From positions 88,958 through 152,957 of the forward strand of contig JBQDEV010000009.1 of NCBI GenBank assembly GCA_052084925.1: DNA of 64,000 bases, in the 5' to 3' direction. The stretch comes from CmP2 sp052084925. Lineage in GTDB: Bacteria; Actinomycetota; Actinomycetes; Actinomycetales; Micrococcaceae. How positions within the stretch are numbered: the stretch's first letter is position 1; each line of letters starts with the position of its first letter. This document shows, piece by piece, positions 1 through 8,544 of the stretch. The position numbers were made by a program, and so were the translations under genes. The notes beneath the pieces are model-generated. The model searched no databases. It was not told where the DNA came from and worked only from the letters and a program-made list of their open reading frames with translations.

Positions 1-17
1 GACCGGTTTAATGCGAG

Positions 18-494
18 TTAGGCGCGCGCCGAGGAGCGCCTGGTGAGCACCAGCCCGGCGCCGAGTGCGACGCCGAGGGTCACCATGATGCCGGTCTGAC
101 GGTCCTGCAAGACTCCGGCGCATCCCTCGCGGAGGGCGGCGCGTGTGTTCTGCTCGATGAGTACGGCTTCCTCGCTGCCCGGTGTCGATCCGATGGTGGC
201 GACATAGTGGTCGACGGCGTCATCGAGCTCGGCGCTGCCGATCCGGTAGTTGTCCACGGAGCCGCCCGTGCCCAGGGGCGCACCCAGAGCCGGGCAGGTG
301 ATCTCGTGATCGTCTGCCTGATTCATTGAGGTGAGTGTCGGAGCCGACCACCACAGATATCCGATGAGAATCACGCAGGCGGCAACGACCGCGGTCATGG
401 CCCACTGCAGTATCGACGTCCGGCGGAGGAAGGCAGTCGGCACGGCACTACTCCCTGGCTGCTCGACTGAGGAAGCGGTCTCGTGATGTGGCAT
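18..494 (-). CDS. small two-helix membrane protein at left edge of the type VII locus
   Basis: 158 aa, family not recognised. One hydrophobic helix lies near residues 30-50 (WAMTAVVAACVILIGYLWW) and a second near 137-151 (IMVTLGVALGAGLVL), followed by a basic tail. The loop between them holds two cysteines (ITCPALG and REGCAGV) that could pair outside the cell. The C-terminal third (Cys, then DRQTGIMVT, a helix, then RR) matches the layout of the protein at 17370-17693 at the opposite edge of the secretion locus (Cys, NRQTQIIMV, helix, RRR), so I infer a shared family. It is the last gene of a leftward run that starts with EccC, 54 bp after the preceding stop. Function is unknown; an accessory or lid role in secretion is only inferred from position. 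Confidence 0.7.
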   Translation of the reverse strand: MPHHETASSVEQPGSSAVPTAFLRRTSILQWAMTAVVAACVILIGYLWWSAPTLTSMNQADDHEITCPALGAPLGTGGSVDNYRIGSAELDDAVDHYVATIGSTPGSEEAVLIEQNTRAALREGCAGVLQDRQTGIMVTLGVALGAGLVLTRRSSARA

Positions 495-548
495 GGGTTG
501 GTTCTCTCCGTTGAGGATCAGGGAAATAAGTTGACGATGCGGTGCGGA

Positions 549-2036
549 CTATTCCACGGCGAACGGATGAGGACGAACACCGGGACCGTAGCCAGCCTCT
601 TCGGCTTCCTTGTAGTTGTAGGAGCTTCCATCCTCAATCCGACTGGCGGCTGTTTCAAGATCGGCTCGGCTGTCGTCATCTGACTCGATGAGCCACCGGA
701 TGGCCTGTTCCAACTGGATCGCGCCGTTGTCCACGTCCCAGGAGGCATCCTTGAGCAGCAGGTTCAGCGTTGTGGAGATGACGTAGTAGCGCTCGGCCGC
801 TCCAGAGGGGCCATTGCCGATCGTGGCGGGGCGGGTCACGTACGCGTAAATGTTGATACCGAGTGCAGCGCTCGCCAGGTGGTCGAGATTCTCACACAGG
901 GTGGTGAGGTGCCCACCCCAGATGGTTCTCATGTTGTCTGTGTCGATGTCGAGATCTTGATACCCCGTGATGTCGACGGAGTCGACATCGATGGTTTCCA
1001 CGCTAGGGTCGATACTTTCCTCGCCGGTCATGTTGCCGCCCGAAGTATTGGGTGCAACAGGATTGTTGACGACATCGAGGAGCGCATCGATCTGCTCGAT
1101 CGCTGATTCCTCCTCCGACGCGATGCTACGAGAGAGACTGGTGAGCGCGGAACTGAACGAGGCCAGCACGCTGTCGTAGTCGGCGCCGCTGATCGTCTTC
1201 TCCTCCTCTGGCGGAGGGGTGGCGATGGTGCCGAGCGCACCCGCGGCGGTCGACACAGTGGCCAAGACGATGGCCGTCGTGCCACCCGTGAAGGGAGCCG
1301 CCGCTGCGGCGGCCCACCCGAGGATTTGCAGCGCCAGCGAAAAATCACCACCAGACGAGGTGGCCACAGCACGGAAGGACTGACTTGCGGCTTCAATAGT
1401 ACGGATCAGCCCGCGTCGTGAATGTTTCCAGAGTTCCTGCTGAGCGACCGTGAGATTGACTTGAGCCATGGCGAGAACCGCATAGCGTCCAAGCGCGGCC
1501 TTCTGGAAGTTCATGAAGCTCTGGAAGCCGTCGACGGTCTCGCCTTTCATCTCGGCGAGCAACTCATTGACTTCGGTGAAGCAATCCGGCAGCTCTCCGA
1601 CCGAGAGTCCAGACGAGCCACCATCGAAATCGAAGGAAGGCAACATACCGGAAGCATTGGCGATGCCCTGTTCGACCATCTCATCTAGATCTGCGGGATT
1701 GGGCAACTCTTTCCAACTGGTGAGGGCGCTATCGATGCTCTGTCGCACCTGGTCGAAGTATCCGGCGAAGTTGGTTTCCAGCGCGGTTTCCGCGCTGTCT
1801 GGGGTGCGGCCGACGGTGACCCCGAGAGAGGTCTGGCCACCATAGTCGCCCGTCGGACCTGGACGAGATACGTGAACGTTCGCCACATTCTCGCCACCAT
1901 CTGAGAACGTCCGAAGGTAGTAGTCGTCGTTGATGACCCACAGGCCCGGCTGCGAGCGCATGTACGCGTCGATTGCTGCTTGCTTGAGGTTGCCGACGGA
2001 CTCCCCATAGTTGAAAAAGAAGGTCGGATCATCCAT
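549..2036 (-). CDS. large T7SS-locus protein of unknown function, candidate substrate
   Basis: 495 aa, no recognised domain. It lacks an N-terminal signal peptide. The central part (about residues 165-310) is predicted helical with an Ala/Gly-rich hydrophobic patch (ILGWAAAAAAPF and nearby GTTAIVLATVSTAAGALGT), and the segment after about residue 330 is acidic and rich in Ser/Asp. The gene follows EccC on the same strand with a short gap and precedes the two-helix protein, so it probably belongs to the EccC transcript. A good ribosome site (CGGAG, about 6 nt upstream) supports the ATG at 2034-2036. Position, lack of signal peptide and helical core fit a large ESX-type substrate or secreted toxin carrier, but no toxin motif is visible. 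It could also be a cytosolic chaperone. Confidence 0.6.
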   Translation of the reverse strand: MDDPTFFFNYGESVGNLKQAAIDAYMRSQPGLWVINDDYYLRTFSDGGENVANVHVSRPGPTGDYGGQTSLGVTVGRTPDSAETALETNFAGYFDQVRQSIDSALTSWKELPNPADLDEMVEQGIANASGMLPSFDFDGGSSGLSVGELPDCFTEVNELLAEMKGETVDGFQSFMNFQKAALGRYAVLAMAQVNLTVAQQELWKHSRRGLIRTIEAASQSFRAVATSSGGDFSLALQILGWAAAAAAPFTGGTTAIVLATVSTAAGALGTIATPPPEEEKTISGADYDSVLASFSSALTSLSRSIASEEESAIEQIDALLDVVNNPVAPNTSGGNMTGEESIDPSVETIDVDSVDITGYQDLDIDTDNMRTIWGGHLTTLCENLDHLASAALGINIYAYVTRPATIGNGPSGAAERYYVISTTLNLLLKDASWDVDNGAIQLEQAIRWLIESDDDSRADLETAASRIEDGSSYNYKEAEEAGYGPGVRPHPFAVE

Positions 2037-2094
2037 GCATTTCTCCGCTCGAGCGTCTCGATGTAGGTGACTGCTGTCACCCTAGCAGGACAGG

Positions 2095-5000
2095 TCAGGA
2101 CTCCTCGAGGTCGACCAGTGTCCGCGATTCGGCTAGCTGGATCATCTGATGGCCGAGCTCGCGGGTGATGAACTGGGCGCGTCCGGCGGGTCCGCGCTGG
2201 GGGCGGATCTTGCCCACCAGGTGGCCTTCTTCCGGGTCGCCGGGCAGCAGCAGCGCGGGGGCGCCGATGTCGATCATCCCACGCAGCAGCGGATCATACT
2301 GGGCTCGGGAAGCGCCGCCGGTGCGGCGGGTGACGATGACGTGCATGCCGATGTCGCGAGCCTGGGCCAGCAAAGGCACCAGCGGTTCGATGGGGTTACC
2401 TCGTGAGGTCGCGACCAGATCGTAGTCGTCGATGATGATGTACAGGTCCGGCCCTTCCCACCAAGAGCGATCGCGTAGCTGTTGCGGGGTGACATCGGGG
2501 CCGGGCAGACGGCCGGCGAGGATCCCGTGGATCTCCTTCATCGCGCCCGTGACGACGTCGTGCGTGGTGTAGTAACCGGCCTGGTAGCGCGGCGGAATCT
2601 CCTGGAGCAGCGAGCGACGATAGTCGACCACGAGGAACTGCGCGTTCTTGGCGTCGTGGGTGCGGGCGACCTCCTGGATCACCGTGCGCAGCAGGGTCGA
2701 CTTGCCGGTGCCCGAGTCGCCGAAAGCGTAGAGATGACTGATCTTGTTAAAGTTCAGCGCCACAGGTGAGAGTCGGGCCTCGTTGATTCCCAGCAACGCA
2801 TTCGGCGCCTCAGGGGCCAGCTCCCGCACCTCGTCCAGGGTGATCCGGTGTGGCAGCAGCCGCAGTTTCGGTCCCGCCGGGCCCGACCATGCTTGCTCGA
2901 TGGCGGTGAATGCGTGCTTGATCCCATCGGGCAGCGACGTCGCGTCGGACGCGCCATCCACGCGGGGCAGGGCGACGAGAGACTGGTGCTTGGAGGCCGC
3001 GAGGCCGTGCCCGGGGCGGCCTTCCGGCACGCTGGCCGCTTTTTTGCGGTCGATCTCGGACTCACGAGGCTCGCCCAGGCGCAGCTCGAACATGGTGCCG
3101 AACGTGGACTGCATGGCGATGCGGAACTCGCCCAGGCGTGCGGAGGCGGCCAATAGGTGCACCCCGAGAGCCAGGCCGCGGCTCATCATGTCCTGGATGG
3201 TCCGGTCCAGATCGGGCACGTCGGATTTCATCGTGCCCCAACCGTCGACCACCAGGTAGACATCGCCGTAGCCGTCGTCGTAGCGACCTTCGGCCCGGCC
3301 GCGGCGGTAGCTGGCGATGGAGTCGATGTCATGCTCACGGAAGTAGGTCTCGCGGTCCTCCATGATCCCGGCGATCTCTTGGATCATCCGGGTGATGATG
3401 TCGAGGCGGTCGCGGGCGCCTACCCCGGCCACATGCGGGGCGTGGCGGAAGGGGGCAAACGTGCCGCCGCCGAAGTCGAGGATGTAGAACTGTGCCTCCG
3501 CGGGGGTGTTCACCAGCGACAGCGACATCACCAGGGTGCGCAGCGCGGTGGACTTGCCCGACTGAGCGCTGCCAATGATGGCGGCGTTGCCGGCGCCGCC
3601 GGTGAGATCCATGCTGAGCACTTCGCGGCGCTGCTCGCGCGGGATGTCCTTCATGCCGATCGGCACGGTCAGCCCGCCCTTGGCCTTCCAGGAGGGCGAG
3701 TGCAGTCCGTCGGCCTCGGAGACGGTCAGATCCCCGAACAGCTCGTCTAGGGTGGCGGGCACCTCCAACGGGTCCAGCCATACCTGGTGGGCGCGGGGCC
3801 GCAGCGACTCCAGCTTGCGCACTGCGATGTCGAGGGTGGACAGCTCTGCCCACTGGGCGTCGCCGTCTTTCACCACGGGCTCGTGCGTTGCGGCGTCGTC
3901 GGACTCGGTCTCCTCGCTGTCGCGTCGGTCCTCCAGGGACAGCACGGGGGAGGCGGTGAAGGGCAGCAGGCGGGACGCCGACCTCACGACCCCGCCGGAG
4001 GGGGACACCAATTCGGCGCGGCGGGCCGGCGGTGGGGCGGCCACATAGGAAGCACGGAACTGGGTCATTTCGTCGCCGGAGGTCTTCAGGAAGCCCACTC
4101 CGGGAACGGCCGGCAGCGAATAGGCGTCCGTCTTGCCGAGCACGGCGCGGGAGTCTTGCTGGGAGAAGGTGCGCAGACCGATGCGGTAGGACAGGTGTGA
4201 TTCCAGGCCACGGAGCCGAGACTCTTCGAGCTTCTGGGTAGCCAACAGCAGGTGGATCTCCAGCGAGCGACCCAGGCGGCCGATGGCGACGAACGTGTCG
4301 ATGAACTCGGGCTTGGCGGTGAGCAGTTCTGAGAACTCATCCAGGATGATGAACAATGCCGGCAGCGGAGGATGCTGATGCTGTCCGGCGAGCCGGGCCT
4401 TCTCGTAGTCGCCCACATTGGCGTAGTTGCCAGCGGCGCGCAGTAATTCCTGACGTCGTACCATCTCGCCATGGAGGGCTTCCTCCATGCGGTCGACCAG
4501 ATAGAGCTCGGACTCGAGGTTGGTGATGGTCGCGGAGACGTGAGGCAGTTCGGACATGCCTGCGAAGGTGGCGCCGCCCTTGAAGTCCACCAGGACCATG
4601 TTCAGTTGTTCGGGGGAGTGCGTGAGCACCATGCCCAGCACCATGGTGCGCAGCACTTCGGATTTGCCGGAGCCGGTGGCGCCGATCAGCAGACCGTGCG
4701 GGCCCATGCCCTGCTGCGCGTTCTCCTTGATGTCCAGATGCACCGGGACCCCCTCGGGGGTGACGGCGAAGGGAATGTTCAGTCGGGCACGTCCCTGGCG
4801 GCGCACAATCTGCATCTCGGGGTCGTAGTCGCGGATGTCGCCCAGGCCCAGCAGCTCCATCAAATCTTCCTGACGAGTCGGATCCGAGCTGGCCCCGGAA
4901 GCGCTGGACGTGGCCGTCGAGCTGCGGGTGCCCTGCTCGTAGGGAGTGAGTCGGCGGGCGGTGGCCAGCGCCAGCTCGGCGGACATCGCATCGGCGACGA

Positions 5001-6159
5001 TCCCGGTGTTCTCCCCGACCAGGGTCACCAGCGTGGTGTTCATTCGCCCGTCGGAGCGGGGCTGCAGTGCGATCCGCAATGACTCGTAGTCCTCCAGGCG
5101 GCTCCATTCCTCCACGACGGAGAGCACGCAGACGCCCTCCTTGGCCAGGCGCTCGCGGTCGGAGGTGCGCAGCTCCACGCCGTCGAGAATCAGCAGCAGC
5201 TGAGGCATCGCGGTCTCGGAGGTGCGCTGCCGGAAGCGGGCGCGCGAGGAAACCTCGAAGGGGAGCAGGTCCAGCACCTCGGCAATGGATCCTCCCATCA
5301 AGCGCATGGTGCCCACGGCATCCGTCTCCGCTGAGCGGGCGTGCGGCAGCCATTTCACCCAGTCCCAGTCGGCCAATCCCTCGGTATCGGCGACCACGGC
5401 CACGCGCAGCAGCTTCGGGGAGATGAACGTGGCTAGCGACAGGGCCATGGAGCGGGCCAGGGCACGGGTGTGCTCGGGGGCGCCGGCGACCTCGATGCGG
5501 GCGTAGTCGGCGATGCTGATCCCGGCCGGCAGGTCGTGGACCGTGTCGAAGGTCGAGACAAACCGGCTCACCGCCGATAGGCACACCGGGTCCGCATTCG
5601 ACAGCGGCGCCAGCTCCGGTTCCCGCAGCTCCAAACAGAGGGGCTCATCTGCAGTGCCCACCCGGGTCATGTAGGTCAGCGCGGAAGGCTCTGTGCGCTC
5701 CCAGAGGCGCTCGTTCTGCTGAATGATCGCGCACAAGCTCGGAGGGTCGGGCATATTCCAGGTGGTGAACCGCCGCTGGTCGCGGGCCGCATGGCGAACG
5801 TCGTCACGCAGCTCATCCAGATAGACCAGGTACTCGCGTCGCTGGCTGGTGACCTTCTGCCGGTGCTGGGAGATCTGTCGATAGGAGGTGAATCCGACCA
5901 TGGCCACCATGGCGATGATCATGGCACCGGCCATCAGCATCATGCGAGGGTTGGCGTTGTTGGAGAACGCCATGAACACCAGCACGCCCATCGAGCCGAT
6001 CATCGGCACGGCCATGGCAATGGTCCCGCCCAGTCCTTCCGATTCGACGACGTCCGGCGGGGACTGGATGTCCAGGGTGCCCTGGGGTAGGCGCGGCGCC
6101 TCGACGTGGCCAGATCGGGGTGTGGGCACAATGACTCCGGAATCGACGGGAACGCTCAT
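2095..6159 (-). CDS. eccC: EccC-type type VII secretion ATPase (three FtsK/SpoIIIE domains)
   Basis: 1354 aa, the motor of the type VII secretion system, expected in the inner membrane. Two transmembrane helices lie at about residues 44-65 and 72-92. Three FtsK/SpoIIIE ATPase modules follow, with P-loops GATGSGKS (about residue 493), GSAQSGKS (about 863) and GDSGTGKS (about 1149). Matching Walker B strands are LFIILDEFSELL, DVYLVVDGWG and DLYIIIDDYD. All three P-loops keep Gly-Lys-Ser; only the first Walker B has the Asp-Glu pair, the other two having Asp-Gly and Asp-Asp, as in EccC proteins where domain 1 does most of the hydrolysis. There is no N-terminal FHA domain as in firmicute EssC; an FHA domain sits in a separate protein at 7632-8537. 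The reading frame stays open 201 codons further upstream but would run into divergent eccD, so I start at the ATG at 6157-6159. Confidence 0.95.
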   Translation of the reverse strand: MSVPVDSGVIVPTPRSGHVEAPRLPQGTLDIQSPPDVVESEGLGGTIAMAVPMIGSMGVLVFMAFSNNANPRMMLMAGAMIIAMVAMVGFTSYRQISQHRQKVTSQRREYLVYLDELRDDVRHAARDQRRFTTWNMPDPPSLCAIIQQNERLWERTEPSALTYMTRVGTADEPLCLELREPELAPLSNADPVCLSAVSRFVSTFDTVHDLPAGISIADYARIEVAGAPEHTRALARSMALSLATFISPKLLRVAVVADTEGLADWDWVKWLPHARSAETDAVGTMRLMGGSIAEVLDLLPFEVSSRARFRQRTSETAMPQLLLILDGVELRTSDRERLAKEGVCVLSVVEEWSRLEDYESLRIALQPRSDGRMNTTLVTLVGENTGIVADAMSAELALATARRLTPYEQGTRSSTATSSASGASSDPTRQEDLMELLGLGDIRDYDPEMQIVRRQGRARLNIPFAVTPEGVPVHLDIKENAQQGMGPHGLLIGATGSGKSEVLRTMVLGMVLTHSPEQLNMVLVDFKGGATFAGMSELPHVSATITNLESELYLVDRMEEALHGEMVRRQELLRAAGNYANVGDYEKARLAGQHQHPPLPALFIILDEFSELLTAKPEFIDTFVAIGRLGRSLEIHLLLATQKLEESRLRGLESHLSYRIGLRTFSQQDSRAVLGKTDAYSLPAVPGVGFLKTSGDEMTQFRASYVAAPPPARRAELVSPSGGVVRSASRLLPFTASPVLSLEDRRDSEETESDDAATHEPVVKDGDAQWAELSTLDIAVRKLESLRPRAHQVWLDPLEVPATLDELFGDLTVSEADGLHSPSWKAKGGLTVPIGMKDIPREQRREVLSMDLTGGAGNAAIIGSAQSGKSTALRTLVMSLSLVNTPAEAQFYILDFGGGTFAPFRHAPHVAGVGARDRLDIITRMIQEIAGIMEDRETYFREHDIDSIASYRRGRAEGRYDDGYGDVYLVVDGWGTMKSDVPDLDRTIQDMMSRGLALGVHLLAASARLGEFRIAMQSTFGTMFELRLGEPRESEIDRKKAASVPEGRPGHGLAASKHQSLVALPRVDGASDATSLPDGIKHAFTAIEQAWSGPAGPKLRLLPHRITLDEVRELAPEAPNALLGINEARLSPVALNFNKISHLYAFGDSGTGKSTLLRTVIQEVARTHDAKNAQFLVVDYRRSLLQEIPPRYQAGYYTTHDVVTGAMKEIHGILAGRLPGPDVTPQQLRDRSWWEGPDLYIIIDDYDLVATSRGNPIEPLVPLLAQARDIGMHVIVTRRTGGASRAQYDPLLRGMIDIGAPALLLPGDPEEGHLVGKIRPQRGPAGRAQFITRELGHQMIQLAESRTLVDLEES

Positions 6160-6296
6160 CTCTATTGCGTCCCAGAGCACCGGCAGCGGCGTCTCCGGGA
6201 GCGCCTGCCCTACACTATATCGAGGGCGCGACCTCGGCTCGAGTGCCGAGGATCCACAGCAGCGCAGAGCTGTCGCAAAGATAAGCAGGGGAGCCG
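6160..6296. promoter_or_regulatory. divergent promoter region between eccC and eccD1
   Basis: The 137-bp gap separates the start of EccC (leftward) from the start of the first EccD (rightward). It holds a locally AT-rich stretch (CTACACTATATC near 6211-6222) that could supply a -10 element, and a purine-rich ribosome site (GGGGAG) just before the GTG at 6297. No clear operator palindrome is seen. Confidence 0.4.
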
Positions 6297-7613
6297 GTGA
6301 GCACAGAGCAGACGACCGCCACCATCGTGGATGGAACTCAGCGACTTGATGTCTCCGTGCCCGTGGGCACCACCGTCTCCGGTGTGCTCGCCCAACTGGA
6401 GCGCCCCCTGTGGAACATTGAGCTGGTGGATGAGCTGGGACGGACTGTTCCCGCCACCGAGAGCTTCGGCACGCAGATTCCGCCCGGCACCGTGCTGCAC
6501 CTACGTGATGCGGCGGCCTCGCCGGAACACCGCAGCGACGGCGGCGGAGTCGACCGTTCGGGGCCGTTCGCGATGTCGGGCTGGGCCGCTGCCGTGGCCG
6601 TGGCAGTGCTCGCCGGGCTGACCACTGTGCTTTCGACCGTGCTGAGCGACCACCGCAGCACCCCAGCAATGCTGGCACTGTTTCTGGTGCAGGCGCTGGT
6701 GTCGGTCCAGCTGGTGCGACGCGATCGAGTGACCGAGTCGATCTGGTCGTCCATGGTGGCACCTCTGCCCGTGGCGATCGGGGTGACGGGGCTCATCGGT
6801 CTTCCGCAACTGGCGACCGGGTGGGCGTTTGCGCTCGCGGTCTGCTGGTCGGCGGCTGTGGCGGCGTTCGGCGTGCGCGCCTGGAAGCGCCACGAGTACA
6901 CCGATGCCGCCACCAGGGTGTGGTTACTTCCAGCCGTGGGGCTTTCGGCGATCGCCTTGGCCCGGATGCCCGACGGGGTGGCTGGGCCGGTGCTGATCGC
7001 CGTTGGCGTGATGGGCCTGGCCTTCGCCCCGATGCTCTCGCTGAAGGTTCCCGAGAACCAGCTGCTGCACTTGAATACGGTGATGCTGACGACGGATTCG
7101 GTGCACACCCCCGACGCTCCGGAACCCTCCCGGGTCACCATGCCGCGTGCCCGTCGTACTGTCCGGCTCGGCAACGGTCTCCGGATCACCGCCGTGCTGC
7201 TCGCTTGTGCCGCGATGGTGGCTGGCAGTGCACTGACCGCCGGTCGGATTCGCCTGGACTCGGTGGAAGGATGGGCCAGCTTGGTGGCATTCGTCCTCGG
7301 TCTGGTGGTGTTCGTACTGAATCCGCGCACCGCCCGAGACCAATTCACTCGCTGGGCACCCCGTCTGACGGCGACGACAGTGCTGCTGGCAGGGGCGCTC
7401 CTCAGCTCGGAGTCTGCCGCAGCATGGTGGTGGCTCGCGGTGGTGGGCATCGGCGTGGCAGCAATCGGCACCGGGGTGGCGCTGGCCCGCAATGTCTATG
7501 CCCCGGCGATGACCCGGCTGGGAGATATCATCGGTCAGATCAGCCTGGCACTGGCCGTGCCCGCTGCGGCGGTGGCGGCCGGCGCCTTCACCCTGACCCG
7601 GACCATGGGATAG
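6297..7613 (+). CDS. eccD: EccD-like type VII secretion membrane channel protein, copy 1
   Basis: 438 aa. Residues 1 to about 75 form a small ubiquitin-like (YukD-type) domain (ATIVDGTQRLDVSVPVG, then GTQIPPGTVLHLRD). From about residue 93 a long series of hydrophobic helices follows, roughly eleven, matching the EccD plan of a cytosolic ubiquitin-like domain plus about 11 membrane helices. In mycobacterial ESX systems EccD forms a dimer lining the channel in each protomer. A GTG start at 6297 follows a GGGGAG ribosome site. It is transcribed away from EccC and is followed after 18 bp by the RDD/FHA protein. A second, diverged EccD-like gene lies at 13429-14769. Confidence 0.85.
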   Translation: MSTEQTTATIVDGTQRLDVSVPVGTTVSGVLAQLERPLWNIELVDELGRTVPATESFGTQIPPGTVLHLRDAAASPEHRSDGGGVDRSGPFAMSGWAAAVAVAVLAGLTTVLSTVLSDHRSTPAMLALFLVQALVSVQLVRRDRVTESIWSSMVAPLPVAIGVTGLIGLPQLATGWAFALAVCWSAAVAAFGVRAWKRHEYTDAATRVWLLPAVGLSAIALARMPDGVAGPVLIAVGVMGLAFAPMLSLKVPENQLLHLNTVMLTTDSVHTPDAPEPSRVTMPRARRTVRLGNGLRITAVLLACAAMVAGSALTAGRIRLDSVEGWASLVAFVLGLVVFVLNPRTARDQFTRWAPRLTATTVLLAGALLSSESAAAWWWLAVVGIGVAAIGTGVALARNVYAPAMTRLGDIIGQISLALAVPAAAVAAGAFTLTRTMG

Positions 7614-7631
7614 AGCAGAGGATTGTCATTG

Positions 7632-8537
7632 ATGAGCTCTCAGACGGCGACCCGGGCTGACCTTCACCCCGTACCCCGGACCGGTTCCGCCCGCGGCCGG
7701 GTGGTCGGGCTGGCGGTCGACGCCGTGCTGGTGGTACTGGTCGTTACCGCGGCTTGGCTACTCTACCCCTCGGTTCCGCTGGCCGTACTGCTGGCTGCAC
7801 AGTACGCAGTGCTTGCATGGATGTGCTGGCGCATCGGGGAGCGTACCCCTGGGATGTACGTGATCGCCCAGCTGCTCTGGCGTCGCCCTAGTGCGCCTGC
7901 CGGTGACGCGACGATGGAGGCGCCTGCTGCCTCGCAGTCGAGTAATACGGAGCGCGTGGCCGAGGCAGGGTTTGCCTCTGCGGCGCCATCGCGGTTCCGT
8001 CAGGACACCACGGAGGCGCCCACCCCGCGCCCTGCTCCCGCCGCCCCCGCTCCAGCGCCGGAGGTGCTGCCGTCGCCGGTCACCTTGGATGAGCAGGGGC
8101 CCAGGCAGCCCATTCCCTTCACCGTGGAAGAGCCACAGGAGCAGACGATCGTTCCGGCACAAGTAGCCCCAGTGGAGGAAACGTTGATTCCCGACCCACC
8201 GCGTGCCCAGTGGGTGCTGCAGATGACGGACGGTGAGCGCATCGATCTTGACGACCGCCCGGTCGTGCTGGGGAGGAAGCCGTTCCAGCCAGAGGGCATC
8301 TCTGCGGCCCGACTGATCACGGTTCCCGACGACACTCGGATGGTCTCTCGCGCGCATTGCGTAATCGAGGCGTCGTCTGAGCCCACCGCCGGTCCGAGCA
8401 TCACCGATCTGGGGTCGGCCAACGGAACCACGGTGGAGCGAGCGGGTGAGCGGTTCGTCCTGGGTGCGGGTGAGCCCCTGGAGCTCCAGGCAGACGACGC
8501 GCTCCTGCTAGGCCAGCATCGTCTGGTCGTGCGCTGA
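7632..8537 (+). CDS. RDD-like membrane protein with C-terminal FHA domain
   Basis: About 301 aa. The N-terminal part has two closely spaced hydrophobic segments beginning RGRVVGLAVDAVLVV, followed by ERTPGMYVI, which resembles the RDD membrane family. A Pro/Ala/Glu-rich linker spans roughly residues 90-195. The last ~105 residues are a forkhead-associated domain with its hallmarks: VLGRKP, SRAHC and DLGSANGTT. FHA domains bind phosphothreonine, so the protein may link secretion to a Ser/Thr kinase signal; no kinase lies in the window. I use the ATG at 7632, ten bases after AGAGGA; a TTG at 7623 is the alternative. It sits directly downstream of eccD1. Firmicute systems carry FHA domains on EssC, so here the function appears to be on a separate subunit (inference). 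Confidence 0.8.
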   Translation: MSSQTATRADLHPVPRTGSARGRVVGLAVDAVLVVLVVTAAWLLYPSVPLAVLLAAQYAVLAWMCWRIGERTPGMYVIAQLLWRRPSAPAGDATMEAPAASQSSNTERVAEAGFASAAPSRFRQDTTEAPTPRPAPAAPAPAPEVLPSPVTLDEQGPRQPIPFTVEEPQEQTIVPAQVAPVEETLIPDPPRAQWVLQMTDGERIDLDDRPVVLGRKPFQPEGISAARLITVPDDTRMVSRAHCVIEASSEPTAGPSITDLGSANGTTVERAGERFVLGAGEPLELQADDALLLGQHRLVVR

Positions 8538-8544
8538 CTGAACG

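Noticed and set aside
6160..6762. 201-codon upstream extension of the EccC reading frame
   Set aside because: It overlaps the divergent eccD1 gene and its sequence is Arg/Pro-rich shadow; the ATG at 6157-6159 fits the family start.
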